A stretch of 27,119 nt of DNA from a virus: IMG/VR virus record IMGVR_UViG_3300037042_002822, positions 1 through 27,119 of that record, one strand, 5' to 3'. The notes beneath the pieces were generated by a model. The model did not search any database, had not been told where the DNA came from, and saw nothing but the letters and a program-made list of their open reading frames with translations. Of the stretch, positions 18,882 through 26,919 are shown in pieces. Each line of letters begins with the position of its first letter. The first letter of the stretch is position 1. Both the position numbers and the translations under genes were made by a program.

Positions 18882-20474
18882 ATGAAGTATTTATCAATAT
18901 GCTCTGGGATTGAGGCGGCATCTGTCGCTTGGCATTCCCTTGGGTGGCAGCCTCTGGCGTTTTCAGAGATTGAGCCATTCCCCCGTGAAGTTCTGTCTAA
19001 GCGTTATCCTGATGTTCCCTGTCATGGTGATTTCACTGTCTTGAGAGATCAGGAATGGATTGTTGATGCCGATGTATTGGTAGGCGGAACACCCTGTCAA
19101 GCATTCAGCATTGCCGGGTTGCGTAACAGTCTGTCTGACCAGCGTGGTAATCTTTCATTGGAATTTGTGAGGCTTGCAGATGCAATTGACAATTTTCGAT
19201 TTTCTGCCGGAAAACCCCCAGCCATCATCGTCTGGGAAAACGTCCCCGGTGTCCTCTCAGTCAGTGACAACGCCTTCGGATGCTTCCTCGCAGCATTGGC
19301 TGGAGACGATACCCCCTACGTTCCGCCACGGGGAAAATGGACAAACGCGGGTGTGGTTGCTGGATCCAAAAGAACAATCGCGTGGATCATCAAGGATGCC
19401 CAATATTATGGAGTGGCCCAACGCCGCCGCCGTGTGTTCGTTGTCGCAAGTTCTCGAAACGGGTTTGATCCCGCAGCGGTTCTTCTTGAGTTCGAAGGCG
19501 TGCGCCGGGATACTCCGCCGCGCAGAGGCGAGGGGCAAGAAGCTTCCCCATCTTCTGGAACAGGCTTTGTTGGCGGGTTCCAATCCAGCCAATCCGGTGT
19601 CCGATTAACAAACACCCATGCTACCTTGGATGCCAACAACGGCTCAAGGCGGCATAATGGGGTTATTGTTGAACAGCCTATTGCCTACTCAATCATGCCG
19701 ATGAACTCAGGCAAAGATTACAAAGCCCGTGAGACAGATATTTCCCAGCCGTTAATGGCTGCTGGCCCAGTGGGTGGTAATCAAGGCGGTGACTTCGTAG
19801 CCCAGCCATTGGTATATGACACAAGAAACGGCCTTGCACCGCATGGTTCAATGCAAGGGTCACCAGTTGTTGGAGCTTTGCTTGCCAAAGAGGCGGAAAT
19901 GCCTATGGTTTTGTCACGCCAACCTACAGCGTATGGCTTCCAGCCCCGCATCGCCCGTAATGGCCGGGGTGACATGGGTGATGTTGTCGGAACCCTCAGC
20001 GCAGAAGCTGGAACTGGTGATACCGCACCTTGCGTGGCGGTGGCTTATCCCATCCAATCACCGGGAAGGTGTGATGGACAAGGTTCGGTTGGCATTGGGC
20101 AGCCTGAAGATCCGATGTTTACATTGTCCACCATGAAAGACCAACACGCTGTTGGTTTTTACGCAAATGAAGGTTCACATGGTTCTGGCAATAATGCGGA
20201 ATTGTCGCCTACGCTGAAAGCACACCCAAAGACCAGCAATCTGGCAGCCGTAGCAACCTCAATGCAAGTGCGCCGATTAACACCCACAGAATGCGAACGC
20301 CTTCAAGGCTTCCCAGATGGTTACACAGCCATACCTTGGAAGAAGAAGGATGCCAATGAATGCCCAGATGGCCCCAGATACAAGGCATTGGGAAACAGCA
20401 TGGCTGTTCCAGTAATGAGATGGATTGGTGAGAGAATTAACAACCAAGTTAATCAATCCTTTTCCACACTCTGA
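18882..20474 (+). CDS. dcm: C5-cytosine DNA methyltransferase
   Basis: 530 aa from ATG 18882 (AAGG 7 bases upstream). All core motifs are present: I, SICSGIEAASVAW (5-17); IV, GGTPCQAF with catalytic Cys72; VI, WENV (118-121); VIII, GVAQRRRRVFVV (177-188); IX, RLTPTECERLQGFP (465-478); X, ALGNSMAVPV (502-511). It transfers a methyl group from S-adenosylmethionine to C5 of cytosine. The target-recognition part (about 235-460) is long and made of roughly six degenerate repeats, so the recognition site cannot be predicted. A second conserved gene lies inside it in the +1 frame. No restriction endonuclease partner is visible, so it probably protects phage DNA. Confidence 0.95.
   Translation: MKYLSICSGIEAASVAWHSLGWQPLAFSEIEPFPREVLSKRYPDVPCHGDFTVLRDQEWIVDADVLVGGTPCQAFSIAGLRNSLSDQRGNLSLEFVRLADAIDNFRFSAGKPPAIIVWENVPGVLSVSDNAFGCFLAALAGDDTPYVPPRGKWTNAGVVAGSKRTIAWIIKDAQYYGVAQRRRRVFVVASSRNGFDPAAVLLEFEGVRRDTPPRRGEGQEASPSSGTGFVGGFQSSQSGVRLTNTHATLDANNGSRRHNGVIVEQPIAYSIMPMNSGKDYKARETDISQPLMAAGPVGGNQGGDFVAQPLVYDTRNGLAPHGSMQGSPVVGALLAKEAEMPMVLSRQPTAYGFQPRIARNGRGDMGDVVGTLSAEAGTGDTAPCVAVAYPIQSPGRCDGQGSVGIGQPEDPMFTLSTMKDQHAVGFYANEGSHGSGNNAELSPTLKAHPKTSNLAAVATSMQVRRLTPTECERLQGFPDGYTAIPWKKKDANECPDGPRYKALGNSMAVPVMRWIGERINNQVNQSFSTL
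19180..19608 (+). CDS. Conserved phage protein overprinted inside the methyltransferase gene
   Basis: 142 aa in the +1 frame relative to the methyltransferase (covering its residues about 100-242). ATG 19180 has GAGG exactly 7 bases upstream. The C-terminal half has WPNAAAVCSLSQVLETG, IPQRFFLSSKACAGILRRAE and ARGKKLPHLLEQAL, which I recognise as a widespread phage protein family (WPN/S-x-A-x-VCSLSxVLE-G, PQR-FLS-ACxGILRRAEKRGK). The N-terminal half (TTPSDASSQHWLETIPP, QTRVWLLDP) also fits that family. Such whole-length resemblance would not arise from a shadow frame. Function is unknown; co-occurrence with the methyltransferase suggests a linked role. Confidence 0.8.
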   Translation: MQLTIFDFLPENPQPSSSGKTSPVSSQSVTTPSDASSQHWLETIPPTFRHGENGQTRVWLLDPKEQSRGSSRMPNIMEWPNAAAVCSLSQVLETGLIPQRFFLSSKACAGILRRAEARGKKLPHLLEQALLAGSNPANPVSD

Positions 20475-20511
20475 TTTGCCGTTAACCAGTAAATGACATA
20501 CACTGATCATC

Positions 20512-21099
20512 ATGGCTAAGAAAAAACAATCAGAACCAAAAGAACTCACTGGACAAGATCTCGCTGTTATTAACGCTAACAGAGGTGGAAGACCTGCGTT
20601 CAAATGGACAGACAAGATCGAAGAACAAATCCTTGGGGACATCATAGCTGGTAAATCAATCAGGCAGATGGCTATGGAAGCTGATGGCGACTTTCCAAGC
20701 TCTGATACTATTTACAGGCGGATTGCATCTGACAGTGGGTTTTGCGAGCGTTACATGCGCGCGCGCGTACTCCAGCAGGACACTTACGCAGAGGAGATCA
20801 TCGCCATCGCTGATGGTGTGCATCCTTTGTTCGTGGGCAAGGAGGCGAGCGATAAGCACATGGCAATTGAAGCCCGTAAATGGAAGATGGGCAAAATTGC
20901 GCCAAAGAAGTACAACGAGAAGATCATCACTGAGATTACGGGCAAAAACGGCGCTCCGTTAATCCCGACAAGGAACATCGATGTTGCCATTCTTACTGAT
21001 GAGCAGCGCGATGCGTTAAGGTTTGCCATCACAGCCATTGAGAGCCGTGAGGGTGAAGTGGAAGACATTAACTTCGAAGATGGAGAAGACAATGAGTGA
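20512..21099 (+). CDS. terS: Terminase small subunit
   Basis: 195 aa. After a basic N terminus and a NRGGRPAFKWTDKIEEQI start, a helix-turn-helix (IIAGKSIRQMAMEADGDFPS, then SDTIYRRIASDSGFCERYMR) binds pac/cos DNA. It is followed by ARVLQQDTYAEEIIAIADG and the IEARKWKMGKIAPKKYNEK segment characteristic of Sf6-like small terminases. The end is acidic. It forms rings that recognise phage DNA and load TerL. The start has no clear ribosome site. The 3' end overlaps the next gene by 8 bases. Confidence 0.9.
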   Translation: MAKKKQSEPKELTGQDLAVINANRGGRPAFKWTDKIEEQILGDIIAGKSIRQMAMEADGDFPSSDTIYRRIASDSGFCERYMRARVLQQDTYAEEIIAIADGVHPLFVGKEASDKHMAIEARKWKMGKIAPKKYNEKIITEITGKNGAPLIPTRNIDVAILTDEQRDALRFAITAIESREGEVEDINFEDGEDNE

Positions 21100-21262
21100 T
21101 CTAATTTTCTGGGGTCTGACGGCGGTATTCCTTGCCGTTCTGATTTGGGCCTTCTGGCCTAAGCTTGCGGGCTTGTTGCGTATTACCGCCAATGAAGGCG
21201 ATGAACTGATGACGAACATTGAGAATGTTCGTAAACAGGCAAAGCGTAAACTGAAGCGGTAA
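21092..21262 (+). CDS. Small membrane protein between TerS and TerL (56 aa)
   Basis: ATG 21092 with GGAG upstream, overlapping the TerS end by 8 bases; its TAA overlaps the TerL start (TAATG). One transmembrane helix (FWGLTAVFLAVLIWAFWPKL), then a basic tail (VRKQAKRKLKR). A membrane protein inserted between the two terminase genes is unusual; role unknown. Confidence 0.68.
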   Translation: MSDLIFWGLTAVFLAVLIWAFWPKLAGLLRITANEGDELMTNIENVRKQAKRKLKR

Positions 21263-22854
21263 TGAAGCTTCTACATGGCGAGGCGATCCGAAACATAACC
21301 GGGTCGCCTCACCCCATCGACATCGACAAAGTTAAACAGGATCTGCTCCGGTACGACTGTGAGCAGAGCCTTTACACGTTTATGCAGAACGGCTGGAAGT
21401 ACATCGATCCCAATCCCTTCGTGCCGGGTTGGCATCTGGAAGCCATTGCAGAGCATCTAGAGGCGGTTGCTGACGGCCAGATCAAGCGCCTGATCATTAA
21501 CCAGCCACCACGCACATCCAAGTCATCCATGATGGTGGCCTTTGACGCATGGGCATGGGCGCAGCCACACGTTAGCGATACATCTGGCCCCGGTGTGCAG
21601 TTCCTGCATAGCTCCTATGCCCAGACGCTATCCATCCGTGACAGTGTTAAGACCCGCCGCCTGATCGAAAGCCCGTTCTATCAAAGCCTCTGGGGCGACA
21701 GGTTCCAGATCACCAGTGACCAGAACACCAAGGTGCGCTTCGACAACGATCATGGCGGCTATCGCCTTGCCACATCCGTGGGCGGTGCGTTGACGGGTGA
21801 AGGCGGTGGCGTGATCATCATTGACGATCCTCACAATGCCGTGGAGATGGAGAGTGAACTTGTTCGACAGGGGACGATTGACTGGTTTGATAACTCGCTG
21901 TCTACGCGCCTTAACAACGCGCGAACAGGTGCCATCATCCTCGTCATGCAGCGTTTACACGAGAGTGATCTTACCGGACACATACTCGCATCCGGTGATA
22001 GTTCATGGGTGCATCTCATGCTTCCAATGCGTTACGAGCCAGAGCGGGCAGCCATCCTTTATCCGAATGCAATTGGATGGTCAGACCCTCGTACAGAAGA
22101 CGGCGAACTGCTCACCGAAGATCGTTACGATGAGATGAGCGTTGATCGTCTGGAGCGCCAGCTTGGCCCGTTCGGTGCCGCTGGTCAGCTTCAACAGCGT
22201 CCTGAGCCAAAGGGCGGCGGCATCATTAAGCGTGAGTGGTGGCAGGATTGGGAGCGCGAGACATTCCCTGAGATGGAGTTTGTCATCGCCGCTGTAGACA
22301 CCGCCTATACCACAAAGCAAGAGAACGACTTCTCTGCCATGACTGTCTGGGGCGTTTACCGCGATGACAATGATGTGGCGCAGGTGATGTTAATGAACGG
22401 CTGGAAGGCCCGCCATGAGTTGCATGATCTGGTCGAGCGCGTGGCCGCCACTGCCCGCAAGTTCAAGGTTGACCACCTGTTGGTCGAAAACAAAGCCTCT
22501 GGCATCAGCGTGGCACAGGAAATCAGGCGGCTGTATGACTACGAGGACTTTAGCGTTCAGTTGATCGACCCCAAGAACCAAGACAAGGTGGCCCGTGCCT
22601 ATTCTATCCAGCACATCTTTGCAGAGGGCCTGATCCATGCCCCGATGGACTTCTCATGGGCCGACATGGTTGTGACCGACTGCTCCCAGTTCCCCAAGGG
22701 GAAGCACGATGACATCGTTGACACAGTGACGATGGCTTTGCGTTATCTACGCAATACGGGTATGATCACACGCGGCGCTGAACGGACGGCTGAGACTGCC
22801 GAAGGTATGCGCTTCCACGGCAACGCGGGCGAGAAGCCCCTTTATCCGACTTGA
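21262..22854 (+). CDS. terL: Terminase large subunit (packaging ATPase/nuclease)
   Basis: 530 aa. ATPase domain: adenine-binding region near WHLEAIAEHLE, deviant Walker A QPPRTSKSS (81-89, Ser in place of the usual Gly before Lys), Walker B VIIIDDP (184-190), coupling motif around VMQRLHESDL. C-terminal RNase H-like nuclease: AAVDTAYTTK with the first metal Asp near residue 345, LLVENKASG near 410, and KHDDIVDTVTMAL near 485. It cuts concatemers and pumps DNA into the prohead. ATG overlaps the previous stop (TAATG). Full length for the family. Confidence 0.96.
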   Translation: MKLLHGEAIRNITGSPHPIDIDKVKQDLLRYDCEQSLYTFMQNGWKYIDPNPFVPGWHLEAIAEHLEAVADGQIKRLIINQPPRTSKSSMMVAFDAWAWAQPHVSDTSGPGVQFLHSSYAQTLSIRDSVKTRRLIESPFYQSLWGDRFQITSDQNTKVRFDNDHGGYRLATSVGGALTGEGGGVIIIDDPHNAVEMESELVRQGTIDWFDNSLSTRLNNARTGAIILVMQRLHESDLTGHILASGDSSWVHLMLPMRYEPERAAILYPNAIGWSDPRTEDGELLTEDRYDEMSVDRLERQLGPFGAAGQLQQRPEPKGGGIIKREWWQDWERETFPEMEFVIAAVDTAYTTKQENDFSAMTVWGVYRDDNDVAQVMLMNGWKARHELHDLVERVAATARKFKVDHLLVENKASGISVAQEIRRLYDYEDFSVQLIDPKNQDKVARAYSIQHIFAEGLIHAPMDFSWADMVVTDCSQFPKGKHDDIVDTVTMALRYLRNTGMITRGAERTAETAEGMRFHGNAGEKPLYPT

Positions 22855-22861
22855 GGGTTTG

Positions 22862-23068
22862 ATGTTAAAGTGCCAAGCAGTCATTGATTTTGATGTTAAC
22901 AAGGAAATCTACACTGTCACTGTGGTTGCTGAAGATGGCACCACTGCGAAGTATATGGTTCCCTTCATCGAAGCCCGTGATCAGAAGATACAAGAAGACC
23001 CAGAGAGCTATGCAGCCATGAAAGCTATTAACATCTTCATGGAACAGCACGAACAGAAGGAAGCCTGA
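22862..23068 (+). CDS. Small conserved protein between TerL and portal (68 aa)
   Basis: ATG 22862 with GAGG 6 bases upstream. A beta hairpin start (AVIDFDVNKEIYTVTVVAED) and a helical end (YAAMKAINIFMEQHEQ). No motif. Its location in the packaging module, one base before the portal gene, suggests a head-assembly role. Confidence 0.72.
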   Translation: MLKCQAVIDFDVNKEIYTVTVVAEDGTTAKYMVPFIEARDQKIQEDPESYAAMKAINIFMEQHEQKEA

Positions 23069-23069
23069 T

Positions 23070-25448
23070 ATGGCGCTGACACCCGGCTTGAACCCAAACC
23101 TCCGACTGGTTCCCGATGAGATCAATCTGCCGCCTATGGACGAGGCGGATGTGATCATTGAGGAGGTGGGCGACAGTGATGAGGATACGCCTGAGATTGA
23201 CGAGAAGGGCAATATCCTCCGCATTGACCATGCCGATGGCTCTATCTCTGTTTCTCTTGATGGATCACCGCTTGGCTCTGTTAATGAAGACCGCGATGAT
23301 GGCTGGTTCCAGAACATCGCTGAAGAGGCCGACCAGCTTGAACTGTCGCGCATTGCTGAAGAACTGCTGCGTGGCATTGATGCCGACATTCAGAGCCGTT
23401 CGGACTGGATTGAAGACCGCGCACAGGGTTTGCGTCTTCTTGGCCTGAAGATTGAGATCCCCGGCGTACAGGGTTCGTCTGATGGTGCGCCTGTCGAAGG
23501 CATGAGCAAAGTTCGCCATCCGCTTCTGCTTGAGGCGGTGCTGCGCTTCCAAGCTAATTCACGCTCTGAGCTTCTGCCGACCGATGGCCCGGTTAAGACC
23601 CGTACAGATAGCAACAATGGATCTGCCCGCCTTGATGAGCTTGCAAAGGCTCTTGAGAAGGACATGAACCACTACCTGACCACCACGGCAACTGAATACT
23701 ATCCCGACACCGACCGCATGTTGTTCATGCTGGGCTTTGGCGGCACGAGCTTCAAGAAGGTCTACCACTGCCCGCTGCGTAATCGCCCGGTGTCTGAGAG
23801 CATCGATGCCGATGACCTGATCGTTAACAATCTGGCTTCGGATCTGGATAACGCCAAGCGCATCACCCACCGCATCATGATGCGTCCCAGTGTGGTGAAG
23901 CGGATGCAGTTGATTAATGCCTATCGTGACATCGACCTGCATGACCCCAAGCAGGTGATGCCTGACGCGGCGCAGGAAGAGAAGCTGGCCCAGCAAGGCA
24001 TCAGCCCGAACATCACCAATGCAGAAGATCGGGATCGTGAGATTTATGAGTGCTACTGCGAATTGGACATTGCCGGGTACGAACACAAGAAGAATGGAAA
24101 GGTCACTGGCCTTGAGATCCCCTACCGGGTGACCATCGATGTGTCGAGCCGCCAGATCCTGTCCATCATGCGTAACTTCGATGAGGACACGCGAGAGCTT
24201 CCGGTCGCCCGCAAGGTGTTTGTTAAGTATCCATTCGTGCCGGGTCTGGGCTTCTACGACATTGGCCTTTTGCACATTTTGGGCAATACCACGAATGCCG
24301 TCACGGCTGCGTGGCGTGAGCTTCTGGATGCGGGTATGTATGCCAACTTCCCCGGCTTCCTCTATGCCGATGCAGGTGGCCGCCAGAACACCAACATCTT
24401 CCGTGTGCCTCCGGGCGGCGGTGCAGCGGTCAAGACAGGCGGAATGCCCCTGAACCAAGCAATCATGCCTCTGCCCTACAAAGAGCCGTCAGCGGCCCTC
24501 GCAGCCCTCGTACAGAGCATGGTCGAAACAGGCCAGCGCGTGGGTGGTACGGCTGAGATGGGTGTGGGTGAAGGTCGTGCAGATGCCCCGGTGGGTACGA
24601 CACTGGCCCTGATCGAACAGGCCACCAAGGTTCTGAGCAGCGTTCACAAACGCCTTCATGCTGCCCAGTCTGAGGAGTTCCAGCTTCTGAAGGAGTGCTT
24701 CAAGGATAATCCTGAGAGCTTCTGGCAGCGTAACAATACCCCGGCCTATCCGTGGGATCAGGCCACCTTCCTTGAGGCTCTGGAAAGCGTTTACATCATC
24801 CCACAGGCAGATCCGAACACCGCCAGCCAAACCCAGCGCATGATGAAGACACAGGCCCTCGTGCAGTTGGCTATGGCAAGCCCGCAGATGTTCAACATGG
24901 ATGCCGTTAATAGACAGGCCCTGCGTACAATTGGCTATGACAACGCCGATGAGTTCCTGAAGCCAACAACTAATCAAATCCCGCCTGAAATGTTTGAGAA
25001 GATTATCCAAGCCAAGATTGCTGACAAGCAAGCAACTGCGGCTGAAATCTCTGCTCAGGCTGACATGCTCAACGCACAGACAGATGCACAGTCAAAGGCC
25101 GCAGAGGCCCAGTTCAAGGGCATCGAACTTCAACTCAAGGCTCAAGAGATTGGTAAATCTGAAGGCGGTGGTGTTGAGGCTAATCAAGCTGACATGATGG
25201 AAGCGCAAGCTAAACTGATTGCCGCGCAGACCAAAGCCCAAGAGCTTGAGATCAGGTCAAAGGAAATTGATGTTAACCACAAGGACATCGTGTTGGACGG
25301 CCAAAACCGCGCAGCCGAACGTCAAAGCCGTGAGAAGCTGGCGGGCATGAGGATGCAGGAAAACGAAATGAAAATGACGAATGACCTGATCCTTGATATG
25401 GCAAAGCCCAAGCCTGTTAAGAAGAAACCCGGTCTGACCGGAGAGTAA
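23070..25448 (+). CDS. Portal protein, P22 type
   Basis: 792 aa. An acidic N terminus (residues 20-70) leads into the portal core: DIQSRSDWIEDRAQGLRLLG near 115, then VRHPLLLEAVLRFQANSRSE, and GFGGTSFKKVYHCPLRNRPV, which are typical of P22-like portal proteins. A stem/clip part with LLHILGNTTNAVTAAWRELL follows. The C-terminal 150 residues form an Ala/Gln/Lys-rich coiled coil (barrel-like helix) ending in a basic Lys/Pro tail. Twelve copies form the DNA gate of the capsid. GAAGGA precedes the ATG by about 8 bases. Confidence 0.95.
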   Translation: MALTPGLNPNLRLVPDEINLPPMDEADVIIEEVGDSDEDTPEIDEKGNILRIDHADGSISVSLDGSPLGSVNEDRDDGWFQNIAEEADQLELSRIAEELLRGIDADIQSRSDWIEDRAQGLRLLGLKIEIPGVQGSSDGAPVEGMSKVRHPLLLEAVLRFQANSRSELLPTDGPVKTRTDSNNGSARLDELAKALEKDMNHYLTTTATEYYPDTDRMLFMLGFGGTSFKKVYHCPLRNRPVSESIDADDLIVNNLASDLDNAKRITHRIMMRPSVVKRMQLINAYRDIDLHDPKQVMPDAAQEEKLAQQGISPNITNAEDRDREIYECYCELDIAGYEHKKNGKVTGLEIPYRVTIDVSSRQILSIMRNFDEDTRELPVARKVFVKYPFVPGLGFYDIGLLHILGNTTNAVTAAWRELLDAGMYANFPGFLYADAGGRQNTNIFRVPPGGGAAVKTGGMPLNQAIMPLPYKEPSAALAALVQSMVETGQRVGGTAEMGVGEGRADAPVGTTLALIEQATKVLSSVHKRLHAAQSEEFQLLKECFKDNPESFWQRNNTPAYPWDQATFLEALESVYIIPQADPNTASQTQRMMKTQALVQLAMASPQMFNMDAVNRQALRTIGYDNADEFLKPTTNQIPPEMFEKIIQAKIADKQATAAEISAQADMLNAQTDAQSKAAEAQFKGIELQLKAQEIGKSEGGGVEANQADMMEAQAKLIAAQTKAQELEIRSKEIDVNHKDIVLDGQNRAAERQSREKLAGMRMQENEMKMTNDLILDMAKPKPVKKKPGLTGE

Positions 25449-25458
25449 AAGGTACACA

Positions 25459-26430
25459 ATGGGACAGCCCAAATTTTCGGCCCAAGACTTTGCCATGATA
25501 TGGAACAAGCTTGGGGAACCAGAACTTGTGGCTAAGGCCACGGGTCTTTCGATCAGGGCGGTTTACCGCTCTCGCCTCCGGGCAGAGAAGGAACTGGGCA
25601 TTGTCCTGCCTGTTCACAAGCCACAGAACGACCGCTCTGGCCGTAACAAGATGAACCTTGAGAAGGTGGGTCACCGCCGAATTATGAACCTCAAGGGCGG
25701 TCTGGCTGTGATCTTTTCGGACGCGCATTTTTGGCCCGGTGAACGCTCCACTGCCTTTGATGCGCTGGTGAAATTCATCAAGCAAAACAAGGCCGACATC
25801 AAGCTGATCGTCTGCAACGGAGACGCATTCGATGGCGCAAAAATCTCACGGCACAGCCCAGCGCAGTGGCAGAACCTGCCTGATGTGGCGGATGAGCTTG
25901 ATACCTGTAAGGAACGCCTTGCTGAGATTGAGCATGAGGCACCTGAGACTGCCCCGCTGGTGTGGTGCATGGGCAACCATGACAGCCGCTTCAGTGCGCG
26001 TCTGGCCCAGATGGCACCCGAATATGTCCGTGTGCTGGGTACGGATTTGCCCGACCACTTCCCGGCTTGGGATCATTGCTGGTCGCTGGAGATCAACGAA
26101 CACACGATGGTCAAGCACCGATGGCACAACGGCATCCATGCCACATGGAACAACGCACTGAAGGGCGGTCGCAACATCTTCACAGGCCATCTTCACCGCC
26201 TGATGGTGACACCGATGACCGATTGGAATGGCCGCCGTTATGGTATCGATACTGGTACACTTTCCGACTTCGGCCCCACCGCTGAGAAGTTTAACTACGG
26301 CGAAGACAACCCGTTCAACTGGGCATCAGGCTTTGCAGTGGCAACCTTTGATGACAAGGGGATGCTCTTGCCTCCTGAGCTTGTTACTGTTATTAACGGG
26401 AAGGCTTACTGGAGAGGTAAGCCGCTTTAA
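25459..26430 (+). CDS. Metallophosphoesterase with N-terminal HTH
   Basis: 323 aa. Residues about 20-45 form a helix-turn-helix-like segment (ELVAKATGLSIRAVYRSRL). The calcineurin-type phosphoesterase domain carries all metal-binding motifs: FSDAHFWPGE (D88, H90), CNGDAFDG (D122), GNHDSRF (N173, H174, D175), a HRWH pair near 220-223 and TGHLHRL (H244, H246). It may hydrolyse phosphodiesters in nucleic acid or nucleotides. Location between portal and head genes is known in several P22-like alphaproteobacterial phages as far as I recall, but the substrate is not. AAAGG precedes the ATG by 7 bases. Confidence 0.88.
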   Translation: MGQPKFSAQDFAMIWNKLGEPELVAKATGLSIRAVYRSRLRAEKELGIVLPVHKPQNDRSGRNKMNLEKVGHRRIMNLKGGLAVIFSDAHFWPGERSTAFDALVKFIKQNKADIKLIVCNGDAFDGAKISRHSPAQWQNLPDVADELDTCKERLAEIEHEAPETAPLVWCMGNHDSRFSARLAQMAPEYVRVLGTDLPDHFPAWDHCWSLEINEHTMVKHRWHNGIHATWNNALKGGRNIFTGHLHRLMVTPMTDWNGRRYGIDTGTLSDFGPTAEKFNYGEDNPFNWASGFAVATFDDKGMLLPPELVTVINGKAYWRGKPL

Positions 26431-26444
26431 CAGGAGGCTTGCCT

Positions 26445-26630
26445 ATGGAGAAGTGCGAGAACTGTGGCACCTGTGTGTACTGGGAACGCAACTGGATGAA
26501 CGCCTATGAGGGCTACTGTGCGGCTCGTGTTGAGATCACGGATATGCTCTTCAAGTGCAACGATTATGGGGCGATGACAGATGAAACCCACGCTGAAACC
26601 GCTGAAGCCAGTGTTGGTGGAATGGTCTGA
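26445..26630 (+). CDS. Cys-rich small protein (61 aa)
   Basis: AGGAGG 7 bases before ATG 26445. Five Cys: C4, C7 and C10 in CENCGTC, one in GYCAARV and one in FKCNDYGAM, arranged as a small zinc-binding knuckle. The C-terminal third is acidic and probably disordered. No family name recognised. Overlaps the next gene by 50 bases. Confidence 0.68.
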   Translation: MEKCENCGTCVYWERNWMNAYEGYCAARVEITDMLFKCNDYGAMTDETHAETAEASVGGMV

Positions 26631-26868
26631 CATCCTTGATGGCGGTGCTGAATGGCATGAGCATGATGCCAAACACCAATTGAAGCCCGTGCGTGTTAAG
26701 ACCACGGGCTATCTCCTGTCGGTAAGTAAGAAACATATCGTCATCGTGCGTGATTACTACGACAGCGATGGCAAACGCACCTTGGGCGGTCGGATCGCCA
26801 TCCCATGCGGGTGCATTGAGAAGATCCTGTACCTTGCCCAGACAGATGAGAAGCCTGATATTTCTTAA
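26581..26868 (+). CDS. Conserved small beta-rich phage protein (95 aa)
   Basis: PVLVEWSDILDGG, then PVRVKTTGYLLSVSKKHIVI, RDYYDSDGKRTLGG and IPCGCIEKILYL fit a small phage family in which TxGYLL, a turn, and IPxGCI occur in this order. Probably a beta barrel-like domain. The role is unknown. It starts inside the previous gene in another frame. Confidence 0.72.
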   Translation: MKPTLKPLKPVLVEWSDILDGGAEWHEHDAKHQLKPVRVKTTGYLLSVSKKHIVIVRDYYDSDGKRTLGGRIAIPCGCIEKILYLAQTDEKPDIS

Positions 26869-26901
26869 AGACAAATCTGCATAGCGTGTGGTAAATTGCA
26901 G

Positions 26902-26918
26902 GGAAACTGAGGGTTTCC
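26902..26918 (+). promoter_or_regulatory. Hairpin placing the ribosome site in its loop
   Basis: GGAAAC (26902-26907) pairs with GTTTCC (26913-26918) and the loop is TGAGG (26908-26912), the likely ribosome site, 7 bases before ATG 26920. Exposed in the loop, the site would be accessible; a bound protein or extended pairing could close it. The 51-base gap shows no clear promoter. Confidence 0.45.
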
Positions 26919-26919
26919 A

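Noticed and set aside
23559-24458. Minus-strand frame of 299 aa opposite the portal gene
   Set aside because: Portal is certain on the plus strand; the antisense frame has no recognisable domain.
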